Shown here in pieces: positions 8,942 through 17,887 of a stretch of 64,000 nucleotides of DNA. The DNA is from Clostridiales bacterium UBA4039 (GTDB lineage Bacteria; Bacillota; Clostridia; Lachnospirales; Vallitaleaceae). The notes under the pieces were generated by a model, which was given only the letters and a program-made list of their open reading frames with translations, was not told the origin of the DNA and ran no database searches. The stretch covers positions 11,444 to 75,443 of the forward strand of contig DGAD01000021.1 in assembly GCA_002382805.1 (NCBI GenBank). The letters are read 5' to 3'. The translations under genes and the position numbers were made by a program. How positions within the stretch are numbered: position 1 is the first letter of the stretch; the number at the start of each line of letters is the position of its first letter.

Positions 8942-9464
8942 TCATTCATCCATACATAACACTTTCTTTACTTTTCCATCTTCGTAGATAATAACACGAC
9001 CTGCTTTGCATATCTCATCTAAACTATATTGATTAAATATTCTATCCATAGGATCAATAACATTTTAAACCCATCAGATTTTTTCTCATTGTAATCACCT
9101 TTAGATTTAAGTATCAACATCTCTTCACTTGTATCATTCGACCCTATAGAAAGATATTCACTGCCGTCATCAACAAGACCCTTCATCTGCCTTATTGCGA
9201 TTTTATTAAACTTTTCAAATCTCAAGCTTTGATAATCACACTACTTGAGATAAGTTCGCATAATTTCTTATATCTTCAGTTTTATCTAGATTATTTTCTT
9301 TCCAAGTTCTGCGATCATTCTAGGCAAAGCCATATTAAGAACGTCTGTCTCAGAGGCATAAGTTCTACCATATCTTCCTGGCTTAGATACAATACCAATT
9401 GCATTGACGGATTCAATCCATTTTTTGCTGTGAGAACAACTCACGCTAACACTCTTTTTGGTCT
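8942..9464 (-). pseudogene. Decayed KilA-N-domain protein gene
   Basis: Successive pieces of one protein appear on the minus strand in shifting frames. First comes WIESVNAIGIVSKPGRYGR, which fits the end of a KilA-N DNA-binding domain, then TYASETDVLNMAL. After a frame change come TWKENNLDKTEDIRNYANL and, past a stop, MRFEKFNKIAIRQMKGLVDD (9225 onward), which resembles the C-terminal half of bacterial KilA-N proteins. A last shift at an A-run near 9066 gives a tail ending DGKVKKVLCMDE at 8942. At least three frameshifts or stops break it. KilA-N proteins are typical of phages and mobile elements, so this marks an old insertion in the cluster. The family assignment comes from motif memory. Confidence 0.6.
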
Positions 9465-9519
9465 ACTAAAACATTTTTAGTTATTTTTCATAGTCATTCA
9501 TGCGCTTCTTTTCAAAATA

Positions 9520-10083
9520 TTATAAATAATCTAATAAATTATAGCAAAAAACTTCTTTTGATAAACGAATGTATTCTTCTACTAGGTCTGTCTTCAAATA
9601 AATGAGTGCAACCTCTTCATTTCTGTCCAGGTTCATCTTATCTATAGTATCAATAAGCACATAATCAATCAAGATATCTTCTCGATTCAATTCATAAAAA
9701 GCAAGTTCAATGACTTCACGAATCTCCTTATCCTGAATATAGACATATATCTGTTGATACTGTTCACTTAAGCCTCTTAAAAAGACTTTAATCATCTGTT
9801 TGGACATGTCTATAGCCTTATAATGGGCTTTAAGATAGTTTACCGTCTTTTTAGCTTTAGCCATCATCCCGAATGGTGTCAGCATATAGAGAACTTGTTT
9901 CTGAGAGACTTGAGTCATCTTGATTAAACCTTCACGAACCATCTTATTCATCAATACATTAACTGTTCCTAGGGATACCCCCATATTACGCGACAATTCT
10001 CGTTGGGTTACCTTGTCATTAGCTTCAATTTCTTGCATAATTGCATATTCATAATCTTTGTATAACGATTTGTTGTGGTTCAT
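9520..10083 (-). CDS. EPS-associated MarR-like winged-helix regulator
   Basis: A protein of about 187 residues with an N-terminal winged helix-turn-helix (YAIMQEIEANDKVTQREL, then SRNMGVSLGTVNVLMNKMV, then the wing YMLTPFGMMAKAKK). This pattern is that of the MarR-type regulators found with exopolysaccharide clusters. The C-terminal 100 residues form an alpha/beta region ending YNLLDYL that I do not recognise. A longer reading from 10119 exists, but AAGGAG stands 6 nt before the ATG at 10083. It lies between the Wzz-like gene and the assembly genes, so control of the polysaccharide operon is the obvious suggestion. Confidence 0.75.
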   Translation of the reverse strand: MNHNKSLYKDYEYAIMQEIEANDKVTQRELSRNMGVSLGTVNVLMNKMVREGLIKMTQVSQKQVLYMLTPFGMMAKAKKTVNYLKAHYKAIDMSKQMIKVFLRGLSEQYQQIYVYIQDKEIREVIELAFYELNREDILIDYVLIDTIDKMNLDRNEEVALIYLKTDLVEEYIRLSKEVFCYNLLDYL

Positions 10084-10177
10084 ATCCTTCTCCTTATACC
10101 GTTCGCAAAATGAACACAAAGATAATATTACAGGTTTTATACAGCAATGTCAATAGCTACAGGAATTTTATATACAG

Positions 10178-10207
10178 AAAAGAGAAGCATTTCGCTCCTC
10201 TTTTTTT
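10178..10207. terminator. Bidirectional hairpin terminator after wzz-like gene
   Basis: AAAAGAG (10178-10184) pairs with CTCTTTT (10198-10204) around a short loop, and the plus-strand side is followed by T residues. It lies just downstream of the minus-strand Wzz-like gene and before the regulator, so it probably limits read-through between them. The T-run is better on the plus strand. Confidence 0.55.
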
Positions 10208-10214
10208 GAATGAA

Positions 10215-11258
10215 TTATCCATTCATTTCATTATGCCAATAGGCCTTGAAAAAAGCTACAAATATACCAATCATGCCACCTAATACGAGGGCAATCGCTA
10301 GGATCAGCATCTTGCGTGGAGCTACAGGACTCTCCGGCAAGCTTGCCCGTTCATTGACTAGTACTCGAGACTGCATCACTTCTAATAGACCATCTGTCAT
10401 CGTAGACACATCTGATCCTCGTCTATAACTTAGAAGATTCGCTTCTTCCGTCTCAAGTTCAGCTAAATAACGCTCTGTACGCTCCTTCGATAGTTGGAGC
10501 TCATCCAGTTGTTGCTTTAGACTGATGAGTTTTCCTTGGAGGTTATCATAGTGCGGATTAACAACTTCTTCTAGCATCATCTCTTCTGATAATTCCTCTA
10601 AGCTTAAGCTACGTTCTGCCGCCAGGTTAGCCGCATAGAGCGGATCATCAAGCACTAGCTTCTTAAGTGTAATCGTCGGTTCAACCATTGTCATTAGGTT
10701 CTTTGTATTTTCCAAATCCTTTTGCAAACGAAGCTCAGATTCTTCATAAGATTGATTCTCTACAAAATAAGACCGTTGAAAATAATCAATGGCTTTTTCT
10801 TTGTATAATATATTAACCTCTTCTACAAAATATTGAGTTAATGTTTCAATTAAGATCTGTGCGTCTTCTGGACTTCCTGCAGTCACTACAAATGAAAACA
10901 CACTTGAGTCCTTTTCATTGTTAATGCTTATGCGTTTTCCCAGTCCTTCAACACTTGTATCTAAGTTAAGTGCATTAATCGTCTGACCCAAGACACGATT
11001 GGACTTAATTAGCGCCAAATAATCTAAGACGTTTTGGGAGGGTAGTGGATAGCTTCCATACTTTGTCTCTACGGCTTCCGGTATGCTGATAGTCCCTTCC
11101 ATCTTCGACTCATAGCTCGGGTCTGCTATAACAAATCCATATAGGCCACCAAGAACAGCTACAATTAACGTAATCACCACAATCAGCTTCCAATTATTTA
11201 ACAGTACCATAATGAGTTCTTTTAATGAAATTTCATCTTCATATACACACTCTTCCAT
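10215..11258 (-). CDS. Wzz/YveK-type polysaccharide chain-length protein
   Basis: A 347-residue membrane protein of the chain-length determinant family. It has a short cytoplasmic N-terminus with ISLKELIMVLLNNWK, a first membrane helix (LIVVITLIVAVLGGLYGFVI), a long extracytoplasmic coiled-coil-rich region (residues about 55-310) and a second helix near the C-terminus (ILAIALVLGGMIGIFVAFF) preceded by the proline-rich PESPVAPRK. AAGGAG precedes the start. No partner tyrosine autokinase (Wze/YwqD type) is encoded nearby, and there is no fused kinase domain. It likely sets polymer length together with the ligase or polymerase genes upstream. Confidence 0.85.
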   Translation of the reverse strand: MEECVYEDEISLKELIMVLLNNWKLIVVITLIVAVLGGLYGFVIADPSYESKMEGTISIPEAVETKYGSYPLPSQNVLDYLALIKSNRVLGQTINALNLDTSVEGLGKRISINNEKDSSVFSFVVTAGSPEDAQILIETLTQYFVEEVNILYKEKAIDYFQRSYFVENQSYEESELRLQKDLENTKNLMTMVEPTITLKKLVLDDPLYAANLAAERSLSLEELSEEMMLEEVVNPHYDNLQGKLISLKQQLDELQLSKERTERYLAELETEEANLLSYRRGSDVSTMTDGLLEVMQSRVLVNERASLPESPVAPRKMLILAIALVLGGMIGIFVAFFKAYWHNEMNG

Positions 11259-11270
11259 CTTGATCTCCTT

Positions 11271-13124
11271 CTACTTCTCTTCTCTTTTATAGGTTGGTAC
11301 AAATTCTTGCATCTTTACCTTAATAGCTTCATCATCCATCGCTTGAATACTCGCTTCAAAGTCTCGAATCTTCGTAACAAGGGCTTGGTGATTAATATCC
11401 ATAGGTTGACCTACATGAATTTTATCATGAGCTGTATCTCTTATACCTTCTTCATCCATGAGAAGCTCTTCATATAACTTCTCACCCGGACGTAAGCCTG
11501 TAAATACTATCGGTATATCTTCGTAAGGCTCATATCCAGATAGGCGAATCACATCTTCTGCTAGATTGACAATCTTAACCGGTTCTCCCATATCCAAGAT
11601 AAAGATTTCACCACCCTGTGCCATAGAACCTGCCTGGAGAACAAGCTGACTAGCCTCAGGTATAGTCATAAAATACCTAGTAATCTCTGGATGGGTAACC
11701 GTTACCGGTCCACCTTCGCTCACTTGCTTCTTAAAGGTTGGAACTACACTGCCATTACTACCTAATACATTGCCAAATCGCACAGCTACATACTCCGTCG
11801 AACTAACCTTATCCATACTTTGTATAATCATCTCACACAACCGTTTGGTTGCTCCCATAATATTGGTCGGGTTGACCGCTTTATCCGTTGAAATCATCAC
11901 AAAGCGTTTTACGCTTGCTTTGTGGGCCGCTTGGGCAACATTGAGGGTACCGATAACATTGTTTTTAAATGCTGCCTGTGGATTGGCCTCCATGAGAGGG
12001 ACATGTTTATGGGCCGCCGCATGAAAGACAACCTCTGGCTTAAGCTCTTGCATAATTTTATAAATCCGCTCTCGATCTCTGACAGATGCAATCTTAATCG
12101 TTAAGTCTAGATCAGGATGAAGCTTTAAAAGTTCATTTTGAAGGGCAAAGACACCATTTTCATAGATATCTAATAATATTAAGGCTTTGGGTCCAAAAGA
12201 AGCAATCTGACGACTCAGTTCTGAACCAATAGACCCGCCACCACCAGTAACCATAACCACTTTACCATTAAGATAATCTGCTATCGCCTTATTATCTAAA
12301 TTCACTTCATCTCGTCCTAGAATATCCTTAATGTCAATATCACGAACACTCTGTATATTCACAGTACCACCAATAAGTTCATACATCCCTGGCACGATAC
12401 GAATCTTAACCTTAGTCCGCTTACATTCATTGACAATCTCTTTAATTGTACTCCGCTTTGCTGAAGGGATAGCAATAATAATCTCATCAACCTTCTTCTT
12501 GCGAACTACACTGATAATGTCTTCACGTTGCCCTACAATAGGCACACCATTAATATGTGTCCCTTCTTTTAAAGGATTATCATCAATAATAGCTATCGGT
12601 TTACTACGAAGATTACTATGATTCTTAAGTTCGCGTATAATCATGGCTCCTGCATCACCACCACCAATCACGAGAACCCGCTTGGCCGCCCCCTGAATAT
12701 CGTGATGCGTAGATTTTACCTTTAGAAGAACTCTAGCCATCATTCGTGACCCACCGATCAGCATAATATCCAACATAACGACGATGATATAGACACTTCT
12801 TGGTAAGACTGAGTGAAAAAAAGTCAAATATGATATGGCCAAAGCATTCGCCACTCCGACTGCAAAGGTTATATTCATAACTTCTGTAATACTAGCATAT
12901 TTATAGAGATTCTTATATATTTTCAAATATGTAAACACCGCTAGCTTAATCAGCGTGAGCTCTAGCCAATGTTCTAGGTATACCTCAAAGTAAGCTTGAA
13001 ACTGATTTCCTGTCGTCTGCCCTTCAAAGCGTAACCATAGTGCAAAAATATATGCCAGATTCAGCATAAAAATATCCGCTATATAAATCACTATAAGGCG
13101 CACCTGTCGCTTAAATAATGTCAT
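11271..13124 (-). CDS. Membrane UDP-GlcNAc 4,6-dehydratase (CapD/WbpM/PglF family)
   Basis: A 617-residue two-part protein. Residues about 1-140 hold four or five membrane helices, then comes a CoA-binding-like Rossmann domain with VLVIGGGDAGAMIIREL, and from about residue 280 the SDR domain (VVMVTGGGGSIGSELSRQIA). The dehydratase signature is FHAAAHKHVPLMEANP, MISTDKAVNPTNIMGATKR (STDKA-x6-MGATKR) and FGNVLGSNGSVVP. Full-length PglF/WbpM enzymes convert UDP-GlcNAc to the 4-keto-6-deoxy sugar at the membrane, which fits the priming transferase and SDR downstream. A GGGAGTAGG site precedes the start and the Wzz-like gene follows after 12 bp. Confidence 0.9.
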   Translation of the reverse strand: MTLFKRQVRLIVIYIADIFMLNLAYIFALWLRFEGQTTGNQFQAYFEVYLEHWLELTLIKLAVFTYLKIYKNLYKYASITEVMNITFAVGVANALAISYLTFFHSVLPRSVYIIVVMLDIMLIGGSRMMARVLLKVKSTHHDIQGAAKRVLVIGGGDAGAMIIRELKNHSNLRSKPIAIIDDNPLKEGTHINGVPIVGQREDIISVVRKKKVDEIIIAIPSAKRSTIKEIVNECKRTKVKIRIVPGMYELIGGTVNIQSVRDIDIKDILGRDEVNLDNKAIADYLNGKVVMVTGGGGSIGSELSRQIASFGPKALILLDIYENGVFALQNELLKLHPDLDLTIKIASVRDRERIYKIMQELKPEVVFHAAAHKHVPLMEANPQAAFKNNVIGTLNVAQAAHKASVKRFVMISTDKAVNPTNIMGATKRLCEMIIQSMDKVSSTEYVAVRFGNVLGSNGSVVPTFKKQVSEGGPVTVTHPEITRYFMTIPEASQLVLQAGSMAQGGEIFILDMGEPVKIVNLAEDVIRLSGYEPYEDIPIVFTGLRPGEKLYEELLMDEEGIRDTAHDKIHVGQPMDINHQALVTKIRDFEASIQAMDDEAIKVKMQEFVPTYKREEK

Positions 13125-13143
13125 TGTATCCTACTCCCTTTTA

Positions 13144-14931
13144 TTATATCTGTGTTTTTTTACTTTTTTCTAGATTTAGCATGACTAATAAGATTCCAAA
13201 CAAGGCAAACATCATATACGTGACAAAAACAACACTATCGTTAATCAAACCTACGACAAAATAGGATAAAATCGGAATGACTAAGAAATCCATGCGACTC
13301 CGTATAAATGTATATAGAACAATTCCTAAAAATAATACCAATCCAACAAAGCCAAAGTTTAGCCCAATATTTAGGAACAAATTATGAGGCTTATCCACAA
13401 TAATTGTATGGTTATAATAAATTTGCTGCTTATAAATCAAATCACCTTGAGGATAATCTATCGTAAATGTATCCGCTCCATACCCAAGTATTGGATTATC
13501 CAAAATCATTGGAATCGTACGATTCCATATATAACCTCGATTACTCATCAATCGCTCATTCTCAAACCACTCTATTGATTCCGCATCATAATTCTCTTCA
13601 TCTAAGGGTAAAGTTCCAACTGAAAATTGACCTATATAATAGTAATTAAATCTTGATTCTGATACTTTTTCAGTTTCAATATGTCTTACATTCATACGAA
13701 TAAGCCCCGTTTTATAATAATAGATAACCTGTTTAATATACTCATCACTTTTTATCTTATATATAATACGTTCATTTTTATCATCCTGTATTACTTTCCC
13801 TTCACCTTCTGACTCCACATCCAATCCACCTTCAATTGGTGCAATAGTAATATGTTCTCCATTTTGAAGATAATAGGTTATCGCAGGATGATTATATTCA
13901 ACTGAGGCAAACTCCGTAGTGAAAGCAGTGTCATCATTCATATCTAAGCTATCTGCTATTTTATTCATATAAGGTTCAAATATAGATAACTGAGTTAATA
14001 GGATAATACCTATAATAAATATTATCGTTGCACCTACATATACTTTAATATTGGTACGATATTTTATTAATGCATATATAATCATAAAAAGGATAGACAT
14101 AGCAACTGCCACAAATCCACCAGTTGAGTCTGATCCAATCAGCGAAATCATTTGCGGAATAATTAATATAGCAAATCCAAGCTTCATCCACCATTGCCTT
14201 GTTGCCGCAACACAGTATATCGTCAAAGGAAACGACAAAGCTACTAAGGAACCTACATAGTTAGGATTATAAAGCGTTGAATAGACACGTCCTTCTTCAA
14301 AGTTAAAGTTCACCTGCATGAAGAGCTCTTCATAGCGACTTCCTAGCATCATAAGTTTGCCTAGGTCCGTCTTAAAAAAGTCCATTCCGAACATTTGAAA
14401 AGCTCCAATTATTGACACTATCGATGCACTAAGCACAAAAGAGCCAACCAATGCATTAATATCTCTTCGTGTTTTTACAACGGTCATGGTTATATATGTT
14501 AAACCTATATAGCACAACCATGTTAATGTTCCTTCGTATCGATCAATCATCCCTATCCAAGCAAGCTGCTTATGTTCTGACAATAAGAAGGAAATCATAA
14601 TGCTCGCTGCAAAAACTAACAGCAAAATTTTTATTCCTTTATTCTGTGGTGTAGCATGTTTTTTTCGCATATTCCATTGGTAAAAAAGTACCAATATGAA
14701 GCTGAGTATAGTTCCAGTTTTCAATATCTGGACTTTGGCATACGCAAAAAAATCATAACTTACTTCTTGATTATATAATTGTTGTAATGATTCTGGTATA
14801 GGGACAATTTTAAGACTAACAATTAACGGAACCAAAAATATTGTGGTTAACAGTATTGCAATAATTATTTTTCTTATCTTTTCTAAGTTTTTTTCATTCA
14901 TTTTTACACCATCACTTTTATCTCTTGACAT
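13144..14931 (-). CDS. O-antigen ligase/Wzy-like membrane protein
   Basis: A 595-residue polytopic membrane protein with about ten to twelve hydrophobic helices and one long soluble loop (residues about 330-480). The loop is followed by ERLMSNRGYIWNRTIPMI and PILGYGADTFTIDYP, with a histidine in the loop before DKPHNLFLNIGLNFG; this arrangement is characteristic of the O-antigen ligase/WaaL-Wzy_C superfamily. It would join polysaccharide chains to an acceptor or polymerise repeat units outside the membrane. The exact start is uncertain: M11 at 14901 is an alternative and neither has a strong ribosome binding site. It is the first gene of the left cluster; upstream lies the S-layer terminator. 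Confidence 0.82.
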   Translation of the reverse strand: MSRDKSDGVKMNEKNLEKIRKIIIAILLTTIFLVPLIVSLKIVPIPESLQQLYNQEVSYDFFAYAKVQILKTGTILSFILVLFYQWNMRKKHATPQNKGIKILLLVFAASIMISFLLSEHKQLAWIGMIDRYEGTLTWLCYIGLTYITMTVVKTRRDINALVGSFVLSASIVSIIGAFQMFGMDFFKTDLGKLMMLGSRYEELFMQVNFNFEEGRVYSTLYNPNYVGSLVALSFPLTIYCVAATRQWWMKLGFAILIIPQMISLIGSDSTGGFVAVAMSILFMIIYALIKYRTNIKVYVGATIIFIIGIILLTQLSIFEPYMNKIADSLDMNDDTAFTTEFASVEYNHPAITYYLQNGEHITIAPIEGGLDVESEGEGKVIQDDKNERIIYKIKSDEYIKQVIYYYKTGLIRMNVRHIETEKVSESRFNYYYIGQFSVGTLPLDEENYDAESIEWFENERLMSNRGYIWNRTIPMILDNPILGYGADTFTIDYPQGDLIYKQQIYYNHTIIVDKPHNLFLNIGLNFGFVGLVLFLGIVLYTFIRSRMDFLVIPILSYFVVGLINDSVVFVTYMMFALFGILLVMLNLEKSKKTQI

Positions 14932-15105
14932 CTAATCTATTGTATCAAGATTCGCTAAAAATGTAAACAGACATCTCAATTCTTTAATTATATATTAATA
15001 TGGCTCTTAATTAATAATTCGCCTTTACATTCACTTACATATGCGCCATCTTGCCCCATACCTTGTCCATAGATAAGCATATTAGAATAGAATACTACAC
15101 ATAAT

Positions 15106-15142
15106 AGCGTAAAAAGGCTCAAGTGATTTCTCACTTGAGCCT
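15106..15142 (-). terminator. Rho-independent terminator of the S-layer gene
   Basis: A perfect 12-bp stem (15115-15126 with 15131-15142) and a 4-nt loop, read on the minus strand as AGGCTCAAGTGA, loop, TCACTTGAGCCT, then TTTT. It lies 48 bp past the stop of the S-layer gene. It separates this highly expressed gene from the polysaccharide cluster. Confidence 0.9.
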
Positions 15143-15190
15143 AAGTGACTAATTGTACTTTAGCGAGTTACCCCACATTTAACAAAAAGT

Positions 15191-17701
15191 TTATGATTTA
15201 ACTACATCTCTAACGATAACCATTTGAACATAATTACTGTTAGCTGCATCTAAAACTACATCAATTTCTACAACACCATCATCAAGAAGGTCTTTAAGAT
15301 CTCTTAAGTTGATGTCATCAATATCACCTGAATCAGTAGCATCAAGGATGATGTAATCAGATACAAGTTTCAATGTAGCTGCTCTACCATCAACTTTGAA
15401 TTCTCTGTCTGAAACATCAACACTTGCTAATGTTTCACCAGCTTCAAGTTTATCAGCATCGATTGAATTGATTTCTAAAACTTCATCAGTTTCATCATCA
15501 ACAGTTAATACGAATAGAGCACCTTCAGTAGTTGTTTTCTTAATAGAATCAACGCGGTAAGTGTTCTTTCCTTCAGTTGACCAAGCAGTTACACGAACTA
15601 CTTCATCATCTGTGTTTAATCTGAAGCTATCAACAACAGCGTTTATATCTGAAGTATCATCGCCAACTTCTTCTGTTACAACATAAAGTACTTTGTCACT
15701 TTCAAAGTAGTAAGTACCTTCTGCTATATCATCAAAGTTATCTTCACTCCACTCAAGAACAGTTACATCATCTTTATCAACGCTTTCTCCAGGATTGAAA
15801 GCTTTCCATCCATCAACAGCAAAGACAACAACACTTGAAGTTATTTTGTTTCCATCAACATAGTCGTCTCCAACTTCGATTTCAGAGTTGAATGTTCTTG
15901 AATCAACAAATGTCAACTCTACAATGTCACCATCTTCATCATAAACAAATTCTACGACTTGTCCTGATCTAAGAGCGTTACCATCATTAGCTGCTACAAC
16001 TTCTGCTTCTGATGATACATCATCATCATCATCAGCTGAATCAACTGCATTGATTGCATCTAAGTCAGTTAATTTAACAGTTTCTGTTACTTTTGTTCCT
16101 TCTTCATTAACAAATACAAATTCTGCATATGTACGTCCAAAAGAAGTGTCATACTCTACATCTTCAAGTAAGATACCAGCTACTGTGTTTGTATCAGCTT
16201 CTCCAAGATCACCATTTACGAATACTAATTCGCCAGTTCTATCAAGGAATAACATTACATCTTCTTCTGCAGCTTCCATGTCTTCTGCAGCATCTTCATC
16301 AAATACTAAGAAGTCATCACCATCTAAGTAGTATGAAACACCAGCATCAACAACAGTTGCAGTATATTCGTAGTCTTCATCATCAACTTCAATAGCGTCA
16401 GAATAAACGTTTTCGATTTCACCTTTTACAGAGTTATTATAAACTTCAGCGAATTCATCATCATCATTGAAGAATACAACGTCATTTTCTTCGATATCAG
16501 TAGTTGCAATTAACATACCGTCTTTGAAAATTGTATATCCATCAAGGTCAAATTCTTCACCGTCAACAGCAATTACAACTTGATCATCATCTTTGTCTAA
16601 TTTTTCTGCAACAAAGATATCTTCAAAAGTATAAAGGTCAACGAATACAACATCATTTTTGTCATTAAGAACAACTTTACCTAATGCATAAGTTTTGCCA
16701 TCATAAGCCGCTTCTGCATCACCATCATTGTCAAAATATTCATCGAAGTTGCCACCATTAACAGCTACTTCAGCATCTTTGTGCATGTCATATTTTTTAT
16801 CAGCTGTTACTAATTTAAGCTCGTCGCCATCAAATTCAACAGCATCAAGGAAGTAGTCACTAGTGATATCAGCAAAGATAACTTCATCATCTTCATTTAC
16901 CCAAACATCAGCTTCGTTTAAGTATAAGTGATAAAAGTCAAGACCTGTAGCTAATTCAAAAGTTCCTTCATCAGTTTTGATTTCATTGTCGTCTACATCA
17001 TAGTCTTCAACAACAACACTGTACTCATCGATGTTAAGGTTAACTGTTAATAAAGTATCACCAGCTAATGGACCGTATTGTACAGAACCATCATACTCAT
17101 AACCTCTAGCGCCCCACTTAGTAATTGTAAGTGTGTTTACTAACATCTTAGCAGCATTACCACGTGTTGCCATAGCGTTACTTGAAACGTTTACTTTATC
17201 AAGAACACCTTCAAGGTTTGCACGAGTGATGTAGTTTGCTGGCCAGTTTCCTTCTTTGTCTACTACTGGACCTAATCCAATTAGACGAGTAAGGATTGTA
17301 ATCGCTTCAGCGTTTGATAAAGGATTACTTGGCTTGTAAGTTCCATCTGGATATCCTTTAAGAATACCTCTGTCTACAGCTACGTTGATGTAACCAGCTG
17401 CCCAGTGGAAAGCGTCTACATCTGTAAAGATTGTGTTAGCTTTTGATACTTCAGCAGCATCGTTAAGCCCTAATGCAAGAACTGCAATCTTAGCGAATTC
17501 TGCACGAGTGATTTGTCCTTCTGGACGGAAAGTTCCATCTGGGTAACCTTCCATAATACCTACGGCATTTAATTTTGTAACAGCTACTTCGTAATCTGTA
17601 TCAACAACATCTTCATTTACAGCTGCAAATGCTGATGACATTGAACCAAATACTAAAACGAGTGTTAACAATAATGCCATAAAACGTTTAGTGTTTTTCA
17701 T
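15191..17701 (-). CDS. SLH-domain S-layer protein
   Basis: An 836-residue secreted protein. A signal peptide covers about residues 1-27 (hydrophobic core LLLTLVLVFGSM, cleavage near AFA-A). Three SLH modules follow: one with GIMEGYPDGTFRPEGQITRA, one with GILKGYPDGTYKPSNPLSNA, and a more diverged third with TRANLEGVLDKVNV ending near residue 190; these bind the secondary cell-wall polymer. The remaining 640 residues are very acidic, with many D and E runs and hardly any Lys or Arg clusters, and no cysteine is apparent. Strong promoter, AAAGGAGGAAA ribosome binding site, short leader and strong terminator fit an abundant monocistronic S-layer protein. No enzyme domain is seen. Confidence 0.92.
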   Translation of the reverse strand: MKNTKRFMALLLTLVLVFGSMSSAFAAVNEDVVDTDYEVAVTKLNAVGIMEGYPDGTFRPEGQITRAEFAKIAVLALGLNDAAEVSKANTIFTDVDAFHWAAGYINVAVDRGILKGYPDGTYKPSNPLSNAEAITILTRLIGLGPVVDKEGNWPANYITRANLEGVLDKVNVSSNAMATRGNAAKMLVNTLTITKWGARGYEYDGSVQYGPLAGDTLLTVNLNIDEYSVVVEDYDVDDNEIKTDEGTFELATGLDFYHLYLNEADVWVNEDDEVIFADITSDYFLDAVEFDGDELKLVTADKKYDMHKDAEVAVNGGNFDEYFDNDGDAEAAYDGKTYALGKVVLNDKNDVVFVDLYTFEDIFVAEKLDKDDDQVVIAVDGEEFDLDGYTIFKDGMLIATTDIEENDVVFFNDDDEFAEVYNNSVKGEIENVYSDAIEVDDEDYEYTATVVDAGVSYYLDGDDFLVFDEDAAEDMEAAEEDVMLFLDRTGELVFVNGDLGEADTNTVAGILLEDVEYDTSFGRTYAEFVFVNEEGTKVTETVKLTDLDAINAVDSADDDDDVSSEAEVVAANDGNALRSGQVVEFVYDEDGDIVELTFVDSRTFNSEIEVGDDYVDGNKITSSVVVFAVDGWKAFNPGESVDKDDVTVLEWSEDNFDDIAEGTYYFESDKVLYVVTEEVGDDTSDINAVVDSFRLNTDDEVVRVTAWSTEGKNTYRVDSIKKTTTEGALFVLTVDDETDEVLEINSIDADKLEAGETLASVDVSDREFKVDGRAATLKLVSDYIILDATDSGDIDDINLRDLKDLLDDGVVEIDVVLDAANSNYVQMVIVRDVVKS

Positions 17702-17747
17702 GTTTGTGTTTCCTCCTTTTAAATAGTTGTCTGTGAATACAGACCAA

Positions 17748-17777
17748 ATTATAGCACTCCCCTTTAAGACTCGTCAA
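17748..17777 (-). promoter_or_regulatory. Promoter of the S-layer gene
   Basis: On the minus strand TTGACG (17777-17772) and TATAAT (17753-17748) are separated by 18 bp, predicting a start near 17741 and a leader of about 40 nt. Three TGTAA-containing heptamers (plus-strand TGTAACA at 17780 and 17804, TGTAATG at 17793) lie just upstream of the -35 box. Confidence 0.8.
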
Positions 17778-17887
17778 TATGTAACAACTAGATGTAATGA
17801 GATTGTAACACAACGCTCTCCCGCTGCTTCCATAATACTCTACTTAAAGTCTGTGCCTGTATTTCATTTTATCACAATGACGGTGAA

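Noticed and set aside
9229..9480. 83-codon plus-strand open frame
   Set aside because: It is antisense to the KilA-N remnant, whose protein-like fragments on the other strand explain the sequence.
16050..16395. Two overlapping plus-strand open frames (Ser/Thr-rich and His/Gln/Leu-rich) opposite the S-layer gene
   Set aside because: They are the complement of Asp/Glu codons of the acidic S-layer protein, have no ribosome binding site and low-complexity sequence.
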